Origin: Methanobacteriota archaeon
Lineage (GTDB): Archaea; Thermoplasmatota; Poseidoniia; Poseidoniales; Poseidoniaceae
Length of the DNA: 12,642 nt
Assembly: GCA_002689565.1 (NCBI GenBank)
Contig: NZGQ01000094.1
Location: 1 to 12,642 of the forward strand
Direction of reading: 5' to 3'
The notes below the pieces were generated by a model. It was not told the origin of the DNA and ran no database searches. It saw nothing but the letters and a program-made list of their open reading frames with translations. Of the stretch, positions 6,888 to 12,497 are shown in pieces. Position 1 is the first letter of the stretch, and the number at the start of each line of letters is the position of its first letter. A program made the position numbers and the translations under genes.

Positions 6888-7080
6888 ACCTATAAGCTTT
6901 GAGCAGGCTTTGTATGCTTACAAATGTCATTACCAAGACATGTACAACATGAGTAATGTGGAGATGCCCGATATTGTATCTTCATATGTGGATGCAAAAG
7001 GCGGTTGGTTTTTAAGAACCCACAACGATGAGAAATTAGCTCATGTATTAAAGTCGGGTTATGTTAAACTAAACTATTAA
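6871..7080 (+). CDS. Small phage protein (69 aa), function unknown
   Basis: A GGGGGAG Shine-Dalgarno lies 7 nt before the ATG, within the end of the 44-aa gene. The protein is helical at the N-terminus (ISFEQALYAYKCHYQDMYNM) and then mixed, ending in Lys/Leu/Tyr residues. No catalytic or binding motif is visible. It is 13 nt before the next start and part of the promoter C operon. Confidence 0.65.
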   Translation: MVPRNKPISFEQALYAYKCHYQDMYNMSNVEMPDIVSSYVDAKGGWFLRTHNDEKLAHVLKSGYVKLNY

Positions 7081-7093
7081 GAGAGGACCCTAA

Positions 7094-7318
7094 ATGTTAT
7101 TTAAAAAGAAAGACGATATCTTGTTGAACACTAGCAAGATGACAGCCAGTGAAGTGATAGAAACTTACGCTAGGCTCAACCTGTTTCAAAAGGCAGGACT
7201 GCTTAGGCTATTGGTTAGAGATGTGATCTTTGAACACAATGATGAACAGATCAGTGGACTGGAGTTCAACAGCATTGAGGTAGACGGAGCTATTATTACA
7301 GCTAAGTCAGAAGACTAA
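7094..7318 (+). CDS. Small phage protein (74 aa), function unknown
   Basis: GAGAGG lies 7 nt before the ATG. A lysine-rich start (MLFKKKDD) leads into a predicted helical hairpin (TASEVIETYARLNLFQKAGLLRLLVRD...) and a short beta-rich acidic end (LEFNSIEVDGAIITAKSED). The central helices have an amphipathic leucine pattern that could support dimerisation. It is the last gene of the promoter C run; the next promoter starts 2 nt after its stop. Confidence 0.65.
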   Translation: MLFKKKDDILLNTSKMTASEVIETYARLNLFQKAGLLRLLVRDVIFEHNDEQISGLEFNSIEVDGAIITAKSED

Positions 7319-7320
7319 AT

Positions 7321-7363
7321 AAGTGTTGAAAAGTGTTGTAATTATCCTGTAATTTGCTATTAT
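7321..7363 (+). promoter_or_regulatory. Promoter B with tandem AAGTGTT heptads
   Basis: The heptads at 7321-7327 and 7331-7337 (10-bp period) are followed by -35 TTGTAA (7336-7341), a 16-nt spacer ending TGC and -10 TATTAT (7358-7363). The predicted start is near 7370. It is identical to promoter A in heptads, -35, extended -10 and spacing, although the spacer sequence has diverged. Confidence 0.65.
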
Positions 7364-7366
7364 AGG

Positions 7367-7390
7367 TATGTAGGAAATAGTTCTTACACA
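7367..7390 (+). promoter_or_regulatory. 5' leader stem-loop B
   Basis: This has the same geometry as stem-loop A, with tetraloop ATAG. Relative to A, two adjacent changes in the 3' arm (TC to CT) exchange a G-C and a G-U pair but keep both paired. The single lost pair (A7368 against C7389) lies upstream of the predicted transcript start, so the transcribed 7-bp stem GUAGGAA / UUCUUAC stays intact. The Shine-Dalgarno GGAG follows 3 nt later. Confidence 0.55.
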
Positions 7391-7403
7391 TTGGAGAAAA
7401 AAT

Positions 7404-7589
7404 ATGAATAAAGTATTTAAAATGGAACCAAGCTTTGCTGAAGATTTTGTATATGGCAATGACGAGTTTGAAATCCGTGTAACAGATGAGGGTGATAAGT
7501 TGGAGATTTGGAAAGTTGGTTATGAAGATGGTAATTGTATTGGGTATGTAGATTTGGTTGCTGAGTTTGATTTAGAGCAGATGAAATAA
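7404..7589 (+). CDS. Very acidic small phage protein (61 aa), function unknown
   Basis: The Shine-Dalgarno GGAG is 7 nt before the ATG, as in the other copy of the leader. By hand count the protein has about 16 acidic and 6 basic residues. It reads as a small beta-rich domain (EFEIRVTDEGDKLEIWKVGY, then CIGYVDLVAEFDLEQ). It has its own promoter and its own terminator 20 nt after the stop, so it is an independently expressed unit, like the 'morons' of other phages. I do not recognise a family. A DNA-mimic or host-inhibitor role is only a guess from charge and size. Confidence 0.7.
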   Translation: MNKVFKMEPSFAEDFVYGNDEFEIRVTDEGDKLEIWKVGYEDGNCIGYVDLVAEFDLEQMK

Positions 7590-7609
7590 TAATCAACACT
7601 CACCATATT

Positions 7610-7634
7610 AAAAGGAGCTTAGGCTCCTTTTTTT
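7610..7634. terminator. Strong bidirectional Rho-independent terminator
   Basis: The stem AAAGGAGC (7611-7618) pairs perfectly with GCTCCTTT (7623-7630) around a TTAG loop, followed by further Ts to 7634 on the plus strand. On the minus strand the same stem is followed by TTTTAATA. It sits between convergent genes (stops at 7589 and 7639) and should end transcription from both sides. Confidence 0.9.
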
Positions 7635-7638
7635 GTGG

Positions 7639-8163
7639 CTACAAGCGGTTGGGTATTTTGGCAACCCTTTTCATGGTCATGAACTTCCACAGTTCGGGTA
7701 TAGGTCTTAGATCGTTATAACCCATAGCAACACTAGGACCGCTACCAAAATCTACATCTTGAGCTTTCTCTAAAAATTCTTTTCTACCTATCCACCCTGC
7801 AACCATAACTGAATCGGGTATGTCGTGTGGTGTTACAAGAATGGCTACATCAGCCTTAAAGTATTTCTTTTGTTTAAATAACAAATGCCCTGCTTGGGTA
7901 AAGGTAGCCTTCACATCAAAGGACACATCGTTGTCCCACATGTCAATGTTCATATCAATGCCACCCTTATGAATGTCGTGATCTATCTGAAAGATTCTAG
8001 CCACAGCTAACTCACCTTTCACACCCAAGAGATCAATGTCGTGATCGGTGCGAGACTTATCTCTTCTTTGATTCGCAACGCCACTGGCTCTTGCCAACTG
8101 CCAACGCAAAGATGCCGCTTGTTCGCATTCTGATAAATCCTGTCTTGAAAATCTTACTATCAT
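7639..8163 (-). CDS. PD-(D/E)XK nuclease-like protein (174 aa)
   Basis: The start overlaps the upstream stop as ATGA, and AAGGA lies about 5 nt before the ATG. After a helical basic N-terminus (about 1-40), the sequence GVKGELAVARIF carries Glu51, GGIDMNID carries Asp70, and VSFDVKAT carries Asp83-x-Lys85. Together these are the E...D...D-x-K arrangement of the PD-(D/E)XK core: helix, then two strands holding the acidic residues and lysine. A later strand (ADVAILVTPHD) and GWIGRKEFLEKA fit the rest of that fold. This predicts a Mg2+-dependent DNA endonuclease or resolvase-like enzyme. As the last gene of the SSB/exonuclease operon, a role in recombination, branched-DNA processing or host DNA breakdown is likely. 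Substrate is unknown and the subfamily is not identified. It ends just before the shared terminator. Confidence 0.65.
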   Translation of the reverse strand: MIVRFSRQDLSECEQAASLRWQLARASGVANQRRDKSRTDHDIDLLGVKGELAVARIFQIDHDIHKGGIDMNIDMWDNDVSFDVKATFTQAGHLLFKQKKYFKADVAILVTPHDIPDSVMVAGWIGRKEFLEKAQDVDFGSGPSVAMGYNDLRPIPELWKFMTMKRVAKIPNRL

Positions 8164-8447
8164 AATAATCCTTTTTTCTTTTTGTAACTGTGAATGCCAA
8201 CCCTAAACATGGTTCTAGCTGTGTCATTCGGTAAGTCGTGATATGCCAAGTTTAATAACCTGTTTGAAAGCATGTACATACGCTGAGGCAACCACGCCAC
8301 TGCAAGGTGGGTGATTGTCTCAATGCGTTTGTCCTCAAAGCCATATTCTCGTAAAAAGTCCTCTCTTTCTTTTTGAGTGTTAAACTCTGAAGCTTTACCT
8401 GCCCAGTAAATATGATCGTGAATGGGGCGAGGTAAACTTTTAGCCAA
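8160..8447 (-). CDS. Unknown 95-aa protein directly behind the exonuclease, TTG start
   Basis: The frame begins at the base after the exonuclease TAA stop and is in the same frame, with TTG as the only sensible start; the next in-frame ATG is 56 codons in. I see no Shine-Dalgarno before the TTG. The downstream end overlaps the nuclease gene as ATGA. The protein is mostly helical: KEREDFLREYGFEDKRIETI, then LAVAWLPQRMYMLSNRLLNL, then a basic end (HSYKKKKGLL). It could be made by termination-reinitiation at the TAA, or as a C-terminal extension of the exonuclease if the stop is read through. I recognise no family. Its place between two nucleases suggests a partner in DNA recombination, as inference only. 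Confidence 0.6.
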   Translation of the reverse strand: MAKSLPRPIHDHIYWAGKASEFNTQKEREDFLREYGFEDKRIETITHLAVAWLPQRMYMLSNRLLNLAYHDLPNDTARTMFRVGIHSYKKKKGLL

Positions 8448-9266
8448 TTACAAATCTGTAAGTTTGATTGGCACAATTTGATTGTGTAAATTGTATGGGG
8501 TGTAGATACCTGTTTGCTCACACTTCAACAATAAGTCTAGTGCTTGTTCATTTAGGGATCGACCATACTCAACAGCCTCAGGCTCCAACTCATAAACCAC
8601 ATATGGATATGGATGAGTCTTTTCTATTGCAAGAAACTGAAACCTATCAACCTCAGTCAGACCTACATTTTTAGCGGCATCAAGATAGAAAGCCGCTTGC
8701 TGATGATAGCCAAATGTTTTGACTGAATGTTTAAAGCCTCTTGGTGAAGCGTCACGACAGGTTTTAAGATCAATGATCACATTGTCTTGCAACATATCGA
8801 AACGAGCTTTACACAAATGCCCAAAGTAATCGAAGACCACTGATAGCTCAGTCTTGTCCTCGCCTCTTGGTTTGAATGCATCAAGAACCTCACAACGAGC
8901 TACACAAGTGTCATACAAGTCTTGTGAGACAACGCTACGATTGCCAACAGAAGAAAGAAAGTCTGCATACTCTTCTTTGCCTGCCTTGGTTCTTTTGTCA
9001 ACCTTAGGTGCTATGACGAACTCATCGTCAAACACATGAGGTTCTAAAAATAAACAATGTTGCAATCTACCCTCAACAAAGAATGAAGCCTCGCTGTCAG
9101 GCTTCTCTTCGTATTTATATTTATAAGGGTCTTTCATGATGGCTGAGAGATCGTGTGATCTAAAAGCACCAAGATCATTGTATTCGGGGAAAGGCATGTC
9201 GTCATACACTCCCTCTTCGTAGACCACGATATCAAAGCGTGGTTCAAAATCTATTACATCACCCAT
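8448..9266 (-). CDS. RecE/exonuclease VIII-like PD-(D/E)XK exonuclease (272 aa)
   Basis: Family motifs appear in order. LSAIMKDPYKYKY lies near residues 40-52, the common substrate-side motif. GRLQH follows with His70, then FVIAPKVDKRTKAGKEEYADF (about 83-103, a hallmark stretch of phage exonucleases of this group). CKARFDML carries Asp157, VIIDLKTC carries Asp166-x-Lys168, and YHQQAAFYLDA carries Gln190 and Tyr194. These match the His, Asp, Asp-x-Lys, Gln and Tyr of the RecB-like/RecE active site. The length suits the stand-alone catalytic domain. Known members degrade one strand of duplex DNA 5' to 3' for single-strand annealing or repair. It sits between SSB and a second nuclease in one operon. 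No Shine-Dalgarno is visible before its ATG (upstream sequence CCTTTTATACC), and the 83-nt gap before it is structured. An annealase partner of RecT or Beta type is not seen in this window. Confidence 0.85.
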   Translation of the reverse strand: MGDVIDFEPRFDIVVYEEGVYDDMPFPEYNDLGAFRSHDLSAIMKDPYKYKYEEKPDSEASFFVEGRLQHCLFLEPHVFDDEFVIAPKVDKRTKAGKEEYADFLSSVGNRSVVSQDLYDTCVARCEVLDAFKPRGEDKTELSVVFDYFGHLCKARFDMLQDNVIIDLKTCRDASPRGFKHSVKTFGYHQQAAFYLDAAKNVGLTEVDRFQFLAIEKTHPYPYVVYELEPEAVEYGRSLNEQALDLLLKCEQTGIYTPYNLHNQIVPIKLTDL

Positions 9267-9278
9267 GGTATAAAAGGG

Positions 9279-9342
9279 GGGCTACTAAATCTATTTGTTA
9301 TGGAGAATCAAATATGAAATATATATCATGACCTAGTAGCCC
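9279..9342 (-). promoter_or_regulatory. Structured intercistronic leader before the exonuclease
   Basis: GGGCTACTA (9279-9287) is exactly complementary to TAGTAGCCC (9334-9342), closing a 46-nt interior. Inside, ATGA...TCAT (around 9314-9329) can form a second AT-rich hairpin with one mismatch. It fills most of the gap between the SSB stop and the exonuclease start. On the minus-strand transcript its 3' arm ends 12 nt before the ATG, where no Shine-Dalgarno exists. It could be a translational switch, a processing site or an attenuator. Confidence 0.45.
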
Positions 9343-9348
9343 AAACCG

Positions 9349-10002
9349 TTAAAACGGGATTTGGTCCTCGATTGATTTCTTGTCATCAGCCAAGTTATCA
9401 AGAGAAGAAAACTCTGTTGACTCTTCTTTTTGTAGTTTAGCACTTTCAGCTTTATTAGATGCTACCACCTCAAAAGATTCATCAATCTTATTTTGTACCC
9501 ATTCAGGTAAATTTACAAACACATCGCACATATCTTTGTTGTCTTTAGCATACTCATCGACATCAAAAGCTATCTGCTCATTGGTTGTTGCAACTTTCTT
9601 AACACCACCTTCAGGGTGATAGACAGCCGTTACTTTAGGATTACCACCTGAAGTATATTCAACTTCAAGCTCACATGTGCATCCTAAGATGTTGGTTAAA
9701 TCAAAACCTTTAAGCTCATCATCGGTAAACTTTTTGTTACGCCATGAACATAAATGTAGAAACAAAGCAGACTTCTCATTAAGAGACAGTGTGTATTGTT
9801 TCATGATTGAGAAAGGTTTGCCGTCTGACATCTTCTCATCTAGTTCCCAGTATAAGAAGACACTGTGACGCTTCTTGGTTTCACCTTCATAGGTTTCGTT
9901 GTGTGTTCCCACATCAACAATTCTATAACAGGTTGCTTTATATCTACCCTTGGCAATGGTCTCAAAGTTACCGCTACCGCTATCGCTTATTGTTAAAGCC
10001 AT
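9349..10002 (-). CDS. ssb: Phage single-stranded DNA-binding protein (217 aa)
   Basis: The ATG at 10002 (MALTISDSG) is chosen because GAGGAG lies 7 nt upstream; the frame is open 5 codons further but without a better signal. The N-terminal 130 residues read as an OB-fold domain: KGRYKATCYRIVDVGTH, HSVFLYWELDEKMSDGKPF, then KQYTLSLNEKSALFLHLCSW, GFDLTNILGCTCELEVEY and NPKVTAVYHP. This pattern is shared by a widespread group of phage proteins annotated as ssDNA-binding. A linker with charged and polar residues leads to the acidic tail ADDKKSIEDQIPF. Its final D-x-IPF matches the SSB C-terminal tip that recruits repair and replication proteins. It is the first gene of the minus-strand operon and its product is probably abundant. 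The tail likely recruits the exonuclease or primase-helicase encoded next to it (inference). Confidence 0.8.
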   Translation of the reverse strand: MALTISDSGSGNFETIAKGRYKATCYRIVDVGTHNETYEGETKKRHSVFLYWELDEKMSDGKPFSIMKQYTLSLNEKSALFLHLCSWRNKKFTDDELKGFDLTNILGCTCELEVEYTSGGNPKVTAVYHPEGGVKKVATTNEQIAFDVDEYAKDNKDMCDVFVNLPEWVQNKIDESFEVVASNKAESAKLQKEESTEFSSLDNLADDKKSIEDQIPF

Positions 10003-10056
10003 ATTTTTTCTCCTCAATAAAAATAATTATTGTTTATTTATTCCAAACAAAGTATA

Positions 10057-10084
10057 TTGTAAGGTATTCAACACAACATAATAT
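10057..10084 (+). promoter_or_regulatory. Candidate promoter of the primase-helicase gene
   Basis: TTGTAA (10057-10062), a 16-nt spacer and TAATAT (10079-10084) lie about 25 nt upstream of the primase ATG, in the 106-nt gap between divergent genes. The -35 equals that of promoters A and B, but no AAGTGTT heptad lies over it. The -10 is a weak match. I could not identify a convincing minus-strand promoter for the SSB operon in the same gap. Confidence 0.35.
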
Positions 10085-10108
10085 AGAAGTTTCACAGAGA
10101 GGGCAAGT

Positions 10109-12226
10109 ATGGGGATCAAAAATATTAAAGGCGGAGGCAAGGAATACGACAAACCCTTGACCATGGAGTCAATGGGTAAGTTTACAGAGTTCTTAAAACA
10201 ACATGGATTTGAACCTAAGAATGAAACACTGGAACCTAATCCCGAAAAACCACAAAGAGCATATACCAGTGTCAATGGCAAAAGAGCTATGTCAGGTTAC
10301 TATGCTTACTATGATAACTTTGGGACACCTATTGGTTTTGCCTCTGATTATCGAACAGGACAAACTCATAACTTTAAATTATCTTCACGGAAATCTTCCG
10401 AGGTCAACTACGAAGCACTGGAGAAATTTAGAGAACAAGCAAGACAAGACCAAGAACAGAAACATTTAAAGGTCGCAAAGAAAGCCAAAATGATTTGGGA
10501 TGCAGGCAAACCCTGTGACTCACATCCATACCTAGATTCTAAAAATGTACGCTCACACAACTTGAGAGAGCATAATGGCAAGCTCTTGATACCCATCATT
10601 GATGAGAAAGGCAAGATGTGGTCGTTGCAGACGATCATGCCTGATGGATCAAAACGATTTCTTTCGGGTGGTCGAACAGGTGGTTGTTTCTTTTTAATAG
10701 GCACACATTTAATAAAGGAAACAAAGAAGATAGGATTCGGTGAAGGTTACGCAACTTGTGCAACGATCTTTGAAGATCAAAACATTCCCATGGTAGTTTG
10801 TTTCAACGCAGGTAACTTGTTGTCTATTAATACCAAGTTCATGGAATCCATTCCAAACAAAGAGTTTATTATTTATGCAGACAATGATGCCAATGGTATT
10901 GGTGAGAAGAAAGCAATAGAAGCCGCTCAACAATCAAATGCTGAAGTAGTTATGCCAACAGAAGAGGGCATGGACTTCAACGATCAAAAAGCAGTCACTG
11001 GTGAGATCATTACCAAGAAGGTGGATGTTCCTGACTTAGTAGAGTTTGAAAAAACCACGCAAGGTCGAATCATGGCTACCACAGATAACTATCATGCACT
11101 CATGAAGACTTATGACATTGAATGTTATTACGATGTTATTAAAAAACGCATCGAGATAGAGATACCTAACTTCAAACCTATAGCAGATTTAAAAGATGAA
11201 GCACACTTAGTTGAATTAGAAAACTTGTGCATCAAGAATTTTGTACCCCATCAAAGAGTCCGTGATGCGATGAAAATCATCGCCCAAGAACACAATCCTG
11301 TTGCCCGTTGGATTGATAGTAAGCCTTGGGATGGTGTGTCTCGTATCACGGATTTCTGCGATACCGTCACAGCAGAGGATGACAGACTCAAACACATGCT
11401 GATGAGAAAGTGGTTGCTATCTTGTGTAGCGGCGGCTTTTGAAGTTGACGGTGTATCGCTAGAAGGCTTGTTGGTCTTCCAAGGCAAGCAAGGACTAGGT
11501 AAAACGCTTTGGTTCAAACGCTTGGCTGAGTTCAACAAAGGTTGGTTACTCGAAGGTGCTACCCTTGATCCAAAAGATAAAGATAGCGTGAAGAAAGCTG
11601 TTAGTCATTGGATTGTAGAACTAGGAGAGTTAGAGTCTACCTTTAAGAAAGCAGACATCAACCAACTCAAAGCTTTCATTACTTCTAAGTCTGATGAGAT
11701 GCGATTGCCATATGATCGAACCTTTACCAATTATCAAAGACGCACAGCATTCTTTGCGTCAGTCAACGAACCCGAATTCCTCATGGATGGTAGTGGTAAT
11801 AGACGCTTTTGGTGTTTAAAAGTCACAGACATCAATCCGCATCATGGGATTGACATGCAACAAATGTGGGCAGAGGTAAAGTCTACGCTTTATAAACAAG
11901 GAGAAAAGAACTGGTACCTAACGAAAGAAGAGAGAGAACTCTTACAAGAATCCAACGAAGGATTTAGAACGCAGGGTGCAGTCGAAGACTTACTCATGCA
12001 ACATGTAGACTTCAAGCCACTGGATTCAGAGAAGAAGCCATGGCAACTCACCGCTATGCTTAGAGCTTTAGGCATACGCAACCCAAGAAACATAGACTTT
12101 AAAGACGCATCAAGAGTGCTTACTGAGTTTGGCATTGAACCTAGAAAAACCAATGGTAAGAAAGTGTATGATGTTAGCTTGATAGATTTACCCACAGAGA
12201 GTACCGATGAACCCCTTGCATTCTAG
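10109..12226 (+). CDS. Toprim primase - VirE/VapE-type helicase fusion (705 aa)
   Basis: AGAGAGGG ends 5 nt before the ATG. The N-terminal 120 residues include a beta-rich segment (YYDNFGTPIGFASDYRTG). A primase/Toprim part follows: FGEGYATC with Glu212 and YADNDANG with Asp258 and Asp260, the metal-binding Glu and DxD of Toprim. From about 380 a VirE (virulence-associated E) helicase domain begins (NPVARWIDSKPWDGVSRI). It has Walker A GKQGLGKT (459-466), Walker B HWIVELGELE (500-509), the polar residue Asn553 and an arginine pair in GNRRFW (565-566). The last 100 residues look like a winged-helix end. This predicts a replicative primase that also unwinds DNA, acting at the phage fork with the SSB encoded divergently next to it. 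The usual N-terminal Cys zinc ribbon of bacterial-type primases is absent. Length is typical of such fusions. Confidence 0.85.
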   Translation: MGIKNIKGGGKEYDKPLTMESMGKFTEFLKQHGFEPKNETLEPNPEKPQRAYTSVNGKRAMSGYYAYYDNFGTPIGFASDYRTGQTHNFKLSSRKSSEVNYEALEKFREQARQDQEQKHLKVAKKAKMIWDAGKPCDSHPYLDSKNVRSHNLREHNGKLLIPIIDEKGKMWSLQTIMPDGSKRFLSGGRTGGCFFLIGTHLIKETKKIGFGEGYATCATIFEDQNIPMVVCFNAGNLLSINTKFMESIPNKEFIIYADNDANGIGEKKAIEAAQQSNAEVVMPTEEGMDFNDQKAVTGEIITKKVDVPDLVEFEKTTQGRIMATTDNYHALMKTYDIECYYDVIKKRIEIEIPNFKPIADLKDEAHLVELENLCIKNFVPHQRVRDAMKIIAQEHNPVARWIDSKPWDGVSRITDFCDTVTAEDDRLKHMLMRKWLLSCVAAAFEVDGVSLEGLLVFQGKQGLGKTLWFKRLAEFNKGWLLEGATLDPKDKDSVKKAVSHWIVELGELESTFKKADINQLKAFITSKSDEMRLPYDRTFTNYQRRTAFFASVNEPEFLMDGSGNRRFWCLKVTDINPHHGIDMQQMWAEVKSTLYKQGEKNWYLTKEERELLQESNEGFRTQGAVEDLLMQHVDFKPLDSEKKPWQLTAMLRALGIRNPRNIDFKDASRVLTEFGIEPRKTNGKKVYDVSLIDLPTESTDEPLAF

Positions 12227-12293
12227 CGATGATAGTGGGCAACCTTGGGCATCAATCGTTGTCTCTGAGTATTTTACGCACGATTTTTTTTGA
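12207..12293 (+). CDS. Possible 28-aa mini-ORF after the primase
   Basis: The ATG overlaps the end of the primase gene by 20 nt and the frame runs to TGA at 12291-12293, reading MNPLHSSDDSGQPWASIVVS and eight more residues. Only a weak GAGAG lies upstream. It covers almost the whole 70-nt gap, so it could link translation to the next ATG 3 nt later. Chance is at least as likely. Confidence 0.2.
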   Translation: MNPLHSSDDSGQPWASIVVSEYFTHDFF

Positions 12294-12296
12294 CAC

Positions 12297-12497
12297 ATGA
12301 GATACGAGGCATTCACAGACGTATTCACAGACGAGTTTAAGAGCTTCACCTCAAGGATGTGGCTAGACTATTGTGATGAGACAAGCTCACCCTACGCCAA
12401 GAGAAGAGATTATGCAGGGTATGTGAAAAAGAACTTCAAGTGGTTAGTCAGGGAATTCAACAAACGCAATGGCAAAGAGGAACTCAACATTAAATGA
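12297..12497 (+). CDS. Small phage protein (66 aa), function unknown
   Basis: The ATG lacks a clear Shine-Dalgarno: the upstream sequence is a run of eight Ts and GACAC. The reading frame nevertheless looks coding, and its stop overlaps the next start as ATGA, which supports a real gene. The protein has acidic and aromatic N-terminal residues (YEAFTDVFTDEFKSF), then MWLDYCDE, and a basic helical second half (YVKKNFKWLVREFNKRNGK). I recognise no domain. Its coupling to a nuclease-like gene suggests a shared role in DNA processing, as inference. Confidence 0.55.
   Translation: MRYEAFTDVFTDEFKSFTSRMWLDYCDETSSPYAKRRDYAGYVKKNFKWLVREFNKRNGKEELNIK

Larger units (their letters stand above)
7321..7406 (+). 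repeat. Copy 2 of the duplicated 86-bp promoter/leader unit
   Basis: It matches 5110-5195 over its full length without gaps, up to and including the ATG, but the genes that follow are unrelated. The duplicated element is therefore the expression signal, not the gene. Confidence 0.8.

Noticed and set aside
9305..9331. Tiny plus-strand frame (MKYIS) with a GGAG-like site inside the intercistronic hairpin
   Set aside because: It is five codons long and antisense to the minus-strand transcript, with no plus-strand gene downstream to regulate. The hairpin explains the region better.
10027..10281. 84-aa minus-strand ORF across the divergent gap, and other antisense ORFs inside the primase gene (such as 10408-10704 and 11890-12195)
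   Set aside because: They are shadows of the primase-helicase, whose frame carries intact motifs throughout. No ribosome sites support them.
12227..12296. Possible terminator after the primase (CGATGAT...ATCAATCG and a run of eight Ts)
   Set aside because: The imperfect stem and the T-run are about 30 nt apart and the stem has a bulge, so it does not have the form of a Rho-independent terminator.
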